Source of the DNA: Sedimentisphaerales bacterium
GTDB taxonomy: Bacteria > Planctomycetota > Phycisphaerae > Sedimentisphaerales > SG8-4
Assembly: GCA_016928975.1 (NCBI GenBank)
Contig: JAFGJR010000151.1
Span: 1 to 16,935 of the forward strand
Direction of reading: 5' to 3'
Length of the DNA: 16,935 nucleotides
A program made the translations under genes and the position numbers. Below, in pieces: positions 1-7,720 of the stretch. Under the pieces are notes generated by a model. That model was not told the DNA's origin. It made no database searches and was given only the letters and a program-made list of their open reading frames with translations. How positions within the stretch are numbered: the stretch's first letter is position 1; each line of letters starts with the position of its first letter.

Positions 1-500
1 ATGGTCCAGGGATTCTCCTCCGTGAACACGATCACTCGTGCCGCACTGTAGACCTCCGACTCTTTGGAGACGCCCTTGACATCGGCCCCAAGCCAACTGG
101 ACCAGATCCCGCCGTTCTTGCCGATGTAGGAATTCATGGAATAGCTGACGGCGGTGTCCCGCCAATTCGTATCCTTGGCCAATCCATTGAAAGTCGGGCA
201 CATGTGCACATCCAGCGCCTTGAGGTACTGCCAGAACACCCCGTCCGGCTCTTCCCCCTTCTTGACGTAGTTGCTGCTCTTGGACTTGAGCCACGTGTCA
301 GCATCGGGGAACTTGTACTGGTTCTCATCGAGATACATCCTCAGGCCCATCCCGTACTGCTTGAGGTTCGACCGACACCCGATGGTGCGCGCCTGCTCCT
401 TCGCCCTGCTCAGGGCCGGCATGAGGATGGCCATCAACAGGGCGATGATTGAAATAACAACCAGCAGTTCGATGAGTGTGAATCCGAGATGGCGTCGCAT
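1..500 (-). CDS. Type IV prepilin-like protein, N-terminal part (runs off left edge)
   Basis: This is an open frame from an ATG at 500 running leftward through the window edge, giving 166 complete codons with no stop. The N-terminus [17 protein letters not shown] is a textbook prepilin leader: a short basic leader, a cleavage site between Gly6 and Phe7, Glu at position +5 of the mature protein, then a hydrophobic helix to about residue 28. The rest ([20 protein letters not shown], then a Trp/Tyr-rich globular part with Cys residues) matches the secreted pseudopilin-like proteins that planctomycetes and relatives carry in large numbers. Their individual roles are mostly unknown. Such proteins are processed by a PilD-type peptidase at the inner membrane. 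The start at 500 is preferred because GAGGG lies 8 nt upstream; an in-frame ATG at 515 is the alternative. It is separated from the glucan genes by the regulator, and no link to them is visible. The C-terminus lies outside the window. Confidence 0.9.
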   Translation of the reverse strand, partial: MRRHLGFTLIELLVVISIIALLMAILMPALSRAKEQARTIGCRSNLKQYGMGLRMYLDENQYKFPDADTWLKSKSSNYVKKGEEPDGVFWQYLKALDVHMCPTFNGLAKDTNWRDTAVSYSMNSYIGKNGGIWSSWLGADVKGVSKESEVYSAARVIVFTEENPWT

Positions 501-712
501 AACTCTTACCCTCATGCCTTGCAACAAATGCCGGCATCTGGTCACCGCCCTCAGCCCAGGCAGATGCTGCTTGCTCCCTGCGGCAGCTTTATCACATCTT
601 CATTTTCGTACAATGATCCCTGAATAACTACCGTGAAAAAGAGAATTTCTTGCGGGATCCTTAGGTCGAGGTGAAAGCCTGAAGGAGGCGGAATAGAGCA
701 ACTGCCGGCAAG

Positions 713-728
713 GGGACTGATCAGTCCC
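713..728. repeat. Perfect 16-bp palindrome
   Basis: GGGACTGATCAGTCCC reads identically on both strands, with the dyad centre between 720 and 721. It lies about 210 bp upstream of the prepilin start and about 105 bp past the AraC stop codon. It has no loop and no T-run, so a protein-binding operator is more likely than a terminator. No binding protein is known. Confidence 0.5.
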
Positions 729-802
729 TCCGGATGTCGAACCCAAACGTCTGCGCCTGGCGGCACAGAAGAACTGCCGAGTTACGACGCACGGCACTCA
801 CA

Positions 803-823
803 AACCGCTGTTCGACAGCGGTT
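803..823 (-). terminator. Hairpin downstream of the AraC gene, possible weak terminator
   Basis: AACCGCTG and CAGCGGTT form a perfect 8-bp stem around TTCGA; the T and A of the loop can pair to make 9 bp with a 3-nt loop. It begins 10 nt after the TAG stop (834-836) of the minus-strand regulator gene. On the minus strand it is followed only by TTTGTGAG, a poor U-tract. It could be a weak intrinsic terminator or simply a 3'-end stabilising stem. Confidence 0.45.
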
Positions 824-833
824 CATTCGCGCA

Positions 834-1691
834 CTACTCTAGTTTGTGCAGTCTGCGGTATTCGCGCGGCGTGCAGCCAAAGGACTGCCGGAATGCCTCA
901 TTGAAACGGCTGAGCGAGCCGAAGCCCGAGCTGAACGCGATGTTGGCAATCGAGTCCGTGGTAGTTACAAGCAGTCGTTGCGCGTGCGACAGCCGATACT
1001 GAGTGACGTACTTCATCAACGTGGTGCCAAAGGTTCGCTGGAACAAGGTCATCGCATAGTTGGGGTGCAGACCCACGTGTTGGCCGATCATCTCAGTGGT
1101 CAAAGGCTGTGTACAGTTCTGAGCAATGAAACAGGCCATCTGTTCCGCCAAGCTCAAGTCCCACCGGTCCAAGGCGGCCGGCAATTCCCGCCGCGAGTGC
1201 CGCGGCGTTTCCACCGCTACTCCCAGCGCCAGCCGCCATAAGCGGGCTTCGACCTCCAGCAGGCTCACTTGGCGGCGTTCCTCCGAGCCACTCTGCACGT
1301 CCTTGATCCATACTTCGAACTTCACCCCATCCGAAGCCAAATGGCCCTCCTCTGGTTCGACTATTATTCCTCCGTGCAAGATCGATTTGGTAAAATGGTC
1401 TGGCAGTCGCCACTGGAGGAACCACGCCAAGGGAATCGTCAGCACGAAATACTCGGTCAAGCCTTCGAAGTCGATAACTTGATGCGGGACACAAGCCCAG
1501 AACACGGACAACCGTCCCGCAGGGACGGTAACCTTCCTACCACCCATGAGATAGACCAACCTCCCACCCTCCAGCAGGTTAAGCTCGATCTCATTGTGGC
1601 GGTCGCAACGCGGCATCGTCGTCGCCGTCCAGCGCGTACAACTGAATCCATACGGCGAGAACTCGGGCCTGGTTGGATCGAAGCGAGCCAC
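834..1691 (-). CDS. AraC-family transcriptional regulator, MelR-like, divergent from glgE
   Basis: This 285-residue cytoplasmic DNA-binding protein has the two-domain layout of MelR/AraC-type regulators. The N-terminal part (about residues 12-100) looks like a cupin sugar-sensing domain, with RHNEIELNLLEGGRLVYLMGG and PAGRLSVFWACVPHQV typical of MelR relatives. The C-terminal part (about 180-285) carries the two helix-turn-helix motifs: MIGQHVGLHPNYAMTLFQR and SIANIAFSSGFGSLSRFNEAF, ending in FGCTPREYRR. The start is GTG at 1691. It is the first usable start after an in-frame TGA at 1757-1755, and AAGG lies just upstream. The gene points away from the glucan operon and its start is 535 bp from that of glgE, the usual placement of a local regulator. 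By family logic it may sense a disaccharide such as trehalose or maltose and act on its own and the glgE promoter. The ligand and target are inference. Confidence 0.92.
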   Translation of the reverse strand: MARFDPTRPEFSPYGFSCTRWTATTMPRCDRHNEIELNLLEGGRLVYLMGGRKVTVPAGRLSVFWACVPHQVIDFEGLTEYFVLTIPLAWFLQWRLPDHFTKSILHGGIIVEPEEGHLASDGVKFEVWIKDVQSGSEERRQVSLLEVEARLWRLALGVAVETPRHSRRELPAALDRWDLSLAEQMACFIAQNCTQPLTTEMIGQHVGLHPNYAMTLFQRTFGTTLMKYVTQYRLSHAQRLLVTTTDSIANIAFSSGFGSLSRFNEAFRQSFGCTPREYRRLHKLE

Positions 1692-1697
1692 AGCCTT

Positions 1698-1726
1698 ACT
1701 ATCCCGTACGAAATGGTGAATTTCAA
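1698..1726 (-). promoter_or_regulatory. Candidate promoter of the AraC-family gene
   Basis: Reading the minus strand, TTGAAA (1726-1721, 5 of 6 to consensus) is followed by a 17-nt spacer and GATAGT (1703-1698, 4 of 6). Transcription would then begin close to 1691, the GTG start itself, implying a leaderless message. This is a weak match and could be chance. Confidence 0.25.
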
Positions 1727-1757
1727 GGGGGTACTTCGACGCGATTGAGAATCGTCA

Positions 1758-2167
1758 CAGGACCGCCAGGAGTCCGTACTGCACTGCCTGGCCCATAGCA
1801 AGAGGCGGCATCGTCCCGCTCGGTTGCTGGAGCATTACTGACTGAAGGGCCAGTGGTCCACCGGTACGTCCAGAGGCCGACGTAGACCTCGCCGTTCAAT
1901 CGCATGCGCGAAACACTTCACGTCTATGCGTCTTTGTCCACCGAGACTATGCCTCTTTTCCCGAGCGAGTCGTACCTCTGGCGGATACGCAGGCTCATGG
2001 GACACCCTGCGAATGTCAGGCATCAATGGGCTGCCTGAATACCTGCCTATCGCCTGCATAACAGATACTCGCGTACTCGTCCGATGTTTCCCTGGTGGAT
2101 ATTGTCTCCTATTCTGAACCGGACCGGGCAATCGAAAGGTCCTCAGAAACCCCGTCTGGAGCCAGGG
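1758..2167. other. Divergent intergenic region upstream of glgE
   Basis: No supportable gene is present. Short frames on both strands (for example one of 60 codons at 1723-1905 on the minus strand) lack recognisable features. The stretch contains short direct repeats: three copies of CCTGNNTA at 2034, 2042 and 2053, and a tandem TACTCGCG/TACTCGTC at 2066-2081. These are possible but unproven regulator sites. Position and length suit a control region for the divergent regulator and the operon. Confidence 0.5.
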
Positions 2168-2197
2168 TTGCAATCAGGGTTCCGGTTGTGCTACAAT
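2168..2197 (+). promoter_or_regulatory. Probable sigma70-type promoter of the glgE operon
   Basis: TTGCAA (2168-2173, 4 of 6 to the -35 consensus), an 18-nt spacer and TACAAT (2192-2197, 5 of 6 to the -10 consensus) predict a transcription start near 2204. That gives a leader of about 22 nt to the ATG at 2227, containing the ribosome binding site. It also argues against any glgE start upstream of 2200. Confidence 0.5.
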
Positions 2198-2211
2198 GCA
2201 GCCTTTGCCAT

Positions 2212-2218
2212 GGTGGAG
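2212..2218 (+). promoter_or_regulatory. Ribosome binding site that fixes the glgE start
   Basis: GGTGGAG lies 8 nt before the ATG at 2227. The longer open frame, with an ATG at 2095, has no comparable site, and its extra 44 residues have no counterpart in the GlgE family as I know it. Confidence 0.6.
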
Positions 2219-2226
2219 TACCACCT

Positions 2227-4287
2227 ATGATGTCAGATGCAAAACGTTTGCAGGACTGCGAAGCCGCAGCGTCCATTGCTCGTGGCGCGAGTCTGCCTGT
2301 CGTCAAGAGCGTTGATGGGAGACAGCGAGCTGTGGTTGATTATGTCGGGCCCGAGGTAGACGGCGGGCGGTTCCCGATCAAGCGCGTGGTCGGAGAGACT
2401 GTGACCGTAGTGGCCCACGCGTTCGCGGACGGGCACGACCACGTCCGTGTGGAGGCACTCTACCGCCGAAGTGCCGACACCGAATGGACCGTCCGGGAGA
2501 TGAACCATGACACGAACGACGAATGGTCAGCCTCGTTCGTCGTGACGGCCCTCGGCCGCTACGTCTACACGGCGCGGGCCTGGGTGGACCGCTTCGAGAC
2601 GTGGCAGAGCGATCTGAGGAAGAAGTTCGAGGCCGGGCAAGATGTCACGGTGGAACTGAAGATCGGGGCGGAGATGGTGCGGGACGCGACGAAGGGAGTT
2701 GCGGTTGACCATGTGGAGAAGGTAGGGGCGTGGGCGGGGGCCCTTGCATCACCATCGGACGCGGGCGCGGCGGTGCAACTAGCTCTCGGCGAGGAGATGA
2801 CGAGGATCATGCGGCAGAATCCGGACCGGTCGCTGGCGACCACCTATCCTCTCGAACTGTCGGTGACTGTGGACCGTACAAAGGCCGTGTATAGCACATG
2901 GTACGAAGTATTTCCTCGTTCACTTGGGACCGGCGGCAAGCACGGCACCTTCGCGGATTGCGAGCGGATGTTGCCCGAGATTGCGCGCATGGGCTTTGAC
3001 GTGCTGTACCTGCCGCCGATCCATCCGATAGGACAGACCTGCCGCAAAGGAAAGAACAACGTCACCGTTGCCGCACCCGATGATCCTGGCAGTCCCTGGG
3101 CGATCGGCTCCAGCGCCGGAGGACACAAAGCCATTCACCCGGAACTGGGGTCGCTCGAGGATTTCCGGGGGCTGGTTCGCAAGGCCGGCGAGCACGGGCT
3201 TGAGATTGCCATCGACATCGCGTTTCAGTGTTCGCCTGACCATCCGTATGTGACAGAGCACCCCGAGTGGTTTCGCTGGCGGCCTGATGGAACTGTGCAA
3301 TTCGCCGAGAACCCGCCGAAGAAGTATCAGGACATCTTGCCGCTGAACTTCGAGAGCGACAAGTGGCGAGAGCTCTGGGAGGAGCTCAAGGGTATCGTGC
3401 GGTTCTGGGTGAACCAGGGGGTTCGCATCTTTCGCGTAGATAACCCTCATACGAAGCCTTTTGCCTTCTGGCAGTGGCTGATCGAAGAAATCCAGAGGGA
3501 GCACCCCGACACGCTCTTTCTGGCGGAGGCGTTCACACGACCGAAGGTGATGCAGCGTCTGGCCAAAGTCGGCTTCAGTCAGTCCTACACGTATTTCACG
3601 TGGCGCAATACGAAATGGGAGATCGAGCAGTACGTTCGGGAGTTGACCCGGACGGAGGTGGGCGAGTACATGCGGCCAAGTTTCTGGCCGAACACGCCGG
3701 ACATCTTGCCGCAGTATCTGCAGTACGGCGGCCGGGCGGCCTTCATCATTCGCCTGATCCTGGCTGCGACCCTGTCGTCCAGCTATGGCATTTACGGCCC
3801 AGCGTTCGAGTTAGGCGTCAGCGAAGGAATTGAGGGCAAGGAGGAATACCTCAACTCGGAGAAGTACGAGATCAAGGACTGGGATTGGAGTGCGAAGAAC
3901 AGTATCCGCGCGGTTATCGAACGGGTCAACCGCATCCGCCGGCAGAATCCATCGCTGCAGAGTATCCGCAACGTCGAGATGTATCCTGCTGACAATGAGA
4001 TGATCTTGTGCTATGGGAAGATGACAGAGGACGGGTCAAACATGACGGTCACTGTCGTCAACATTGACCCACGTCACAAGCAGTCCGGCCGGGTACACGT
4101 GCCCTTGCGTGAATTGGGCATCGACTCACGTCAGCCCTTCCTCATGCACGATCTGATCACCGACGACAAGCATATCTGGCAAGGTGAGACAAACTACGTC
4201 GAGCTGGATCCGTGTGTCATGCCGGGCCATATTCTGCGGGTGCAGAAGCGCATGCGGCGGGAAATGGACTTCGACTATTTCATGTAG
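2227..4287 (+). CDS. glgE: GlgE, alpha-1,4-glucan:maltose-1-phosphate maltosyltransferase
   Basis: This 686-residue GH13_3 enzyme transfers maltosyl units from alpha-maltose 1-phosphate to the non-reducing end of an alpha-1,4-glucan (EC 2.4.99.16), acting in the cytosol. The length matches the roughly 660-700 usual for the family. The family N-domain is seen at GGRFPIKRVVGE (residues 46-57), the substrate loop at GSPWAIGS (288-295) with GGHKAIHPELG after it, and DIAFQCSPDHP further on. The catalytic residues are in place: nucleophile Asp405 in FRVDNPHTKPF, acid/base Glu434 in LAEAFTRP, and the third carboxylate Asp492 in WPNTPDILP. The frame stays open back to 2095, but promoter and ribosome binding site favour ATG 2227 (ATG 2230 follows directly). 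It is the first gene of the operon, 14 nt ahead of treS-mak, whose fused kinase makes its substrate. The EVFPRSLG motif differs slightly from the commoner EMFPRS. Confidence 0.96.
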   Translation: MMSDAKRLQDCEAAASIARGASLPVVKSVDGRQRAVVDYVGPEVDGGRFPIKRVVGETVTVVAHAFADGHDHVRVEALYRRSADTEWTVREMNHDTNDEWSASFVVTALGRYVYTARAWVDRFETWQSDLRKKFEAGQDVTVELKIGAEMVRDATKGVAVDHVEKVGAWAGALASPSDAGAAVQLALGEEMTRIMRQNPDRSLATTYPLELSVTVDRTKAVYSTWYEVFPRSLGTGGKHGTFADCERMLPEIARMGFDVLYLPPIHPIGQTCRKGKNNVTVAAPDDPGSPWAIGSSAGGHKAIHPELGSLEDFRGLVRKAGEHGLEIAIDIAFQCSPDHPYVTEHPEWFRWRPDGTVQFAENPPKKYQDILPLNFESDKWRELWEELKGIVRFWVNQGVRIFRVDNPHTKPFAFWQWLIEEIQREHPDTLFLAEAFTRPKVMQRLAKVGFSQSYTYFTWRNTKWEIEQYVRELTRTEVGEYMRPSFWPNTPDILPQYLQYGGRAAFIIRLILAATLSSSYGIYGPAFELGVSEGIEGKEEYLNSEKYEIKDWDWSAKNSIRAVIERVNRIRRQNPSLQSIRNVEMYPADNEMILCYGKMTEDGSNMTVTVVNIDPRHKQSGRVHVPLRELGIDSRQPFLMHDLITDDKHIWQGETNYVELDPCVMPGHILRVQKRMRREMDFDYFM

Positions 4288-4292
4288 GGAGG
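4288..4292 (+). promoter_or_regulatory. Ribosome binding site supporting a TTG start for treS
   Basis: GGAGG directly follows the TAG stop of glgE (4285-4287) and lies 9 nt before TTG 4302. The reading frame has a stop (TAA, 4293-4295) just upstream and no ATG or GTG before conserved sequence begins. TTG is therefore the start, and translation is probably coupled to glgE. Confidence 0.65.
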
Positions 4293-4301
4293 TAACGGGA
4301 C

Positions 4302-7300
4302 TTGACCGAACAACTGACTCAGCACGGTGAACCGCTCTGGTACAAAGACGCCATCATCTACGAACTGCACGTCAAGTCATTCTGTGACAGCACCGGCGAC
4401 GGCGTTGGCGACTTCGGGGGCCTGATCCAGAAGCTGGATTATCTTCGGGAACTGGGCGTGACAGCCTTGTGGCTGCTGCCTTTCTATCCGTCGCCGCTGC
4501 TCGACGACGGCTACGATATCTCCGACTACTTTCACATCCATCCCAGCTATGGCACGCTGTCGGACTTCAAGCGGTTCCTCCGCGAGGCCCACAGACGCGG
4601 GATTCGCGTGATCACGGAACTGGTGATCAACCACACGTCGAATCAGCACAGGTGGTTCCAGAGATCCAGACGATCCAAGCCGGGATCGCTCTGGCGCGAT
4701 CTCTATGTGTGGAGCGACACGACGGAGCGATACCGGGATGCGCGGATCATCTTCACGGATTCGGAGAGTTCCAACTGGGCCTGGGACCCCGTCGCCAAGG
4801 CGTACTACTGGCACCGGTTCTACAGCCATCAGCCGGACCTGAACTACGACGACCCTCGCGTCCGACATCTCATCCTCCGCGTGCTCGACTACTGGTTCGG
4901 TATGGGGGTGGACGGGATGCGCTTGGACGCGGTCCCCTATCTCTTCGAGCGAGAGGGCACCAACTGTGAGAACCTGCCCGAAACGCATGCTTTTCTCAGG
5001 GAGCTGCGTGCCCACGTGGATGCCAAGTTTCATGACCGCATGCTCTTGGCGGAAGCAAACCAATGGCCGGAAGACGCGGCCGCCTACTTCGGCAACGGCG
5101 ATGAATGTCACATGGCGTTCCATTTCCCCATCATGCCGCGTTTGTTCATGGCCGTCCGCATGGAGGACCGTTTCCCGATCGTCGATGTTCTGGAGCAGAG
5201 CCTCAACATTCCCCCCACCTGCCAGTGGGGCATGTTTTTGCGGAATCACGATGAGCTCACGCTTGAAATGGTCACCGACGAAGAGCGGGACTACATGTAC
5301 AAAGCGTATGCCCGGAACCGTCAGGCCCGCATCAATGTCGGAATTCGTCGGCGGCTTGCGCCGCTGCTGAACAACAACCGCCGGTTGATCGAATTGATGA
5401 ACAGTCTGCTGTTATCTCTACCGGGGACTCCGATTCTCTACTACGGGGACGAGATCGGCATGGGCGACAACTATCATCTTGGGGACCGCAACGGCGTGCG
5501 CACCCCTATGCAGTGGACGCCCGACCGCAACGCCGGATTCTCGTCCGCCAACCCCCAAGCCCTTTTCCTGCCGGCTATCAGCGACCCGGAGTATCACTTC
5601 ACCACGATCAACGTCGAAACTCAGAGCGGGAATCTCTCCTCGCTCCTATGGTTCATGCGGCGCATTATTGCTGTTCGTAAACGATTCAAAGCGTTCGGAC
5701 AGGGTCGCCTGGAGTTCCTGCCTTCTGACAATGGCAAGGTCCTCACGTATCTCCGCCAGAACGAGGACGAGTGCATCCTTGTCGTCGCGAACCTGTCACG
5801 GTACTGTCAGGCAGTGCACATTCAGATGCCCAACCACGTCGGTTGGCGCGTCCGCGAGATTTTCAGCGACAATCGTTTCCCGGACGTCGGTGAAGCCTCT
5901 TACATCCTGACGCCTGGGCCGCACACGTTCTACTGGTTCCTGCTGGAGCCGCCGGCGGAGGCCTCTCGGGGCGAGTCGGAGAAGGGTTTTGACATACAGG
6001 TGGACGTGACGTGGGACCGGTTCCTGGGCAGCATCCAACCGGGCTTCATCGCCGCATTACGTGCGTACATTCGGCGCGCCCGCTGGTTTGGTGGCAAGGC
6101 CCTGACGGTCCGCACCCTGCGGGTTGCCGACCACCTGGTGCTGCGTACGCGCGGCGGCCTCGTTTACCTGCTCCTGCTGGAGATCACATATACGAGTGGT
6201 GGGCAGGAGAGCTACACGTTGCCCATCGGTTTTGCCAGCGGGGATTTGCAGGCGAGGATACTTCAGGAGGGACCGGCCAGCGTCATCGCACACCTACGGC
6301 TCGCGGACCAAGAGGGGACTGTCTATGAGGCCGTGGGCGATGAGGAGTTCCACCAGGCCCTCCTGCAAATGATCCTGCAGGGGCGGAGCCGAAGGCGAGA
6401 CGGCAACCACTTGGTGGTCCACCGGGGAGGCAAGTTGGCGGCGCTGCTCGGAGACAAAACAGCTCCCATCCCGTCGCAGCTTCTCAAGGCCGAGCAGTCC
6501 AACACGTCGATCGTGTACAAAGACACGTTCTTTCTGAAGCTGTACCGGCGCGTCGAGGAAGGGGTGAATCCGGACGTCGAATTGCCGCGTTCTTTGACCG
6601 AGGCGACCTCATTCACGCAGACACCTGCGTACGCCGGTTCTCTCGCCTGGCGGCGAGGGTCCTCGTCGCCCGTAACAATCGCTCTGCTGCTGCAACTCGT
6701 CTCGAACGAGGGCGACGCTTGGTCCTTCACTCTCGACAACATCGACAATTCGCTCAGCCACGCCATGATGCTCAAGGGCAAGCTGAACGTACCTCTCGAA
6801 CTGCCTGTTTCGGTGCTCTCGGTCGACCCTAATGCCATTCCAACCACCGTCCAGGAATTCATCGGTCCGGTGTTCATAGAAATGATGAGCCTGCTGGGCC
6901 AGAGGACTGGCGAACTCCACTTGGCTCTGGGTTCGCTGGCCCAGAACCCTGATGTGACGCCAGAACCGTTTTCCCTGCTATACCAGAAGTCCCTCTACCA
7001 GTCGATCCGAGCGCTGGTACTGAAAGTCTTCAACGATCTGGAAAGAAGCCTGCCCTCTCTCGATCCGACAACCGCCGAAGCCGTCAAGAACGTGCTGGCG
7101 AACCGCAAGACCATCCTGCCGCAAATCCGCCGTATCGTCAATAGGAAGATCGAGGGGATGAGGATCCGCACTCACGGCGACTATCATCTGGGACAAGTTC
7201 TTTACACCGGCAAGGACTTTGTCGTCATCGACTTCGAAGGGGAGCCGGCGCGTCCCCTCACGGAGCGGCGGCTCAAACAGTCGGCCTTGCGGGATGTCGC

Positions 7301-7622
7301 CGGCATGATTCGGTCGTTCCATTATGCCGCCCAGACCGGTTCTATCGTCCATGCCGGCAAACAAGGTATGGATGTCGAATACATCCGACATTGGGCGGAT
7401 CTGTGGTACTACTACGTCAGTGGAATCTACCTATACTCCTATCGCAAGACCGTGGCGGACAGCCGGATCGTTCCCACGGACCCGGCCGATTTTGCCCTCT
7501 TGTTGGAGGCGTTCATTCTCGAAAAGGCTGTCTATGAGCTGGGGTACGAGCTGAATCACCGTCCGGATTGGCTGATGATCCCGGCTCGCGGTATCGAACA
7601 GATCCTCAGGGGCGGACTATGA
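4302..7622 (+). CDS. treS: Trehalose synthase fused to maltokinase (TreS-Mak/Pep2)
   Basis: This is a 1106-residue fusion. The N-terminal half (about 1-550) is TreS, a GH13_16 isomerase that interconverts trehalose and maltose (EC 5.4.99.16). DAIIYELHVKSF opens the barrel and DGYDISDYF and ELVINHTSNQH follow. The catalytic set is Asp209 (GMRLDAV), Glu251 (LLAEANQWP) and Asp317 (FLRNHDE). The C-terminal half (about 565-1106) is maltokinase, which phosphorylates maltose with ATP to maltose 1-phosphate (EC 2.7.1.175). It starts with the family cap region (RARWFGGKA) and carries the kinase-like site HGDYHLGQV (His958, Asp960) and VVIDFEGEPARP (metal-binding Asp977). The two halves are joined by a short Glu/Ser-rich linker. 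Fusion of these consecutive steps is well known and presumably channels maltose to the kinase. The start is TTG. It sits between glgE and glgB, the standard GlgE-pathway context. Confidence 0.97.
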   Translation: MTEQLTQHGEPLWYKDAIIYELHVKSFCDSTGDGVGDFGGLIQKLDYLRELGVTALWLLPFYPSPLLDDGYDISDYFHIHPSYGTLSDFKRFLREAHRRGIRVITELVINHTSNQHRWFQRSRRSKPGSLWRDLYVWSDTTERYRDARIIFTDSESSNWAWDPVAKAYYWHRFYSHQPDLNYDDPRVRHLILRVLDYWFGMGVDGMRLDAVPYLFEREGTNCENLPETHAFLRELRAHVDAKFHDRMLLAEANQWPEDAAAYFGNGDECHMAFHFPIMPRLFMAVRMEDRFPIVDVLEQSLNIPPTCQWGMFLRNHDELTLEMVTDEERDYMYKAYARNRQARINVGIRRRLAPLLNNNRRLIELMNSLLLSLPGTPILYYGDEIGMGDNYHLGDRNGVRTPMQWTPDRNAGFSSANPQALFLPAISDPEYHFTTINVETQSGNLSSLLWFMRRIIAVRKRFKAFGQGRLEFLPSDNGKVLTYLRQNEDECILVVANLSRYCQAVHIQMPNHVGWRVREIFSDNRFPDVGEASYILTPGPHTFYWFLLEPPAEASRGESEKGFDIQVDVTWDRFLGSIQPGFIAALRAYIRRARWFGGKALTVRTLRVADHLVLRTRGGLVYLLLLEITYTSGGQESYTLPIGFASGDLQARILQEGPASVIAHLRLADQEGTVYEAVGDEEFHQALLQMILQGRSRRRDGNHLVVHRGGKLAALLGDKTAPIPSQLLKAEQSNTSIVYKDTFFLKLYRRVEEGVNPDVELPRSLTEATSFTQTPAYAGSLAWRRGSSSPVTIALLLQLVSNEGDAWSFTLDNIDNSLSHAMMLKGKLNVPLELPVSVLSVDPNAIPTTVQEFIGPVFIEMMSLLGQRTGELHLALGSLAQNPDVTPEPFSLLYQKSLYQSIRALVLKVFNDLERSLPSLDPTTAEAVKNVLANRKTILPQIRRIVNRKIEGMRIRTHGDYHLGQVLYTGKDFVVIDFEGEPARPLTERRLKQSALRDVAGMIRSFHYAAQTGSIVHAGKQGMDVEYIRHWADLWYYYVSGIYLYSYRKTVADSRIVPTDPADFALLLEAFILEKAVYELGYELNHRPDWLMIPARGIEQILRGGL

Positions 7623-7720
7623 GCGTCGTTGAGGTCAGAGGAACGCGCTGGTGACATGAGAAACGTTCAGCGATAGACTCGGGGCCGGTTTGTGAAAGGG
7701 CAACGGAAATTGGAGGCTTC
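7623..7720 (+). promoter_or_regulatory. Gap before glgB with a candidate internal promoter
   Basis: This is the largest gap inside the gene run (98 nt). GTGACA (7651-7656, 5 of 6) and TAGACT (7674-7679, 4 of 6) are separated by exactly 17 nt, predicting a start near 7686 and a 35-nt leader. No terminator hairpin is visible, so readthrough from treS is also expected. GGAGG at 7712-7716 is the glgB ribosome binding site, only 4 nt from the ATG. Confidence 0.35.

Larger units (their letters stand above)
501..833. other. Non-coding gap between AraC gene and prepilin gene
   Basis: No convincing gene is seen on either strand. It holds the prepilin leader, a 10-bp palindrome ATGCCGGCAT at 528-537, a perfect 16-bp palindrome at 713-728, and the hairpin at 803-823. 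Short open frames here have no recognisable protein character. No confident promoter for the prepilin gene could be picked out. Confidence 0.6.

Noticed and set aside
803..823. GTTCGA-like element suggesting a tRNA T-arm
   Set aside because: The surrounding sequence cannot form an acceptor, D or anticodon arm; only a simple hairpin is present.
501..833. Riboswitch or structured RNA ahead of the prepilin gene
   Set aside because: Only short isolated palindromes are visible, with no multi-stem architecture matching a known class.
1723..2173. Small frames on both strands upstream of glgE
   Set aside because: They are short, lack ribosome binding sites, overlap one another, and have no recognisable protein character.
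2095..2226. N-terminal extension of GlgE from ATG 2095
   Set aside because: The predicted promoter and ribosome binding site lie inside it, and the residues look unlike GlgE.
4377..5249. Antisense open frame of 290 codons opposite the treS part
   Set aside because: It is a shadow of a well-supported gene, with low-complexity Val/Arg-rich composition and no ribosome binding site.
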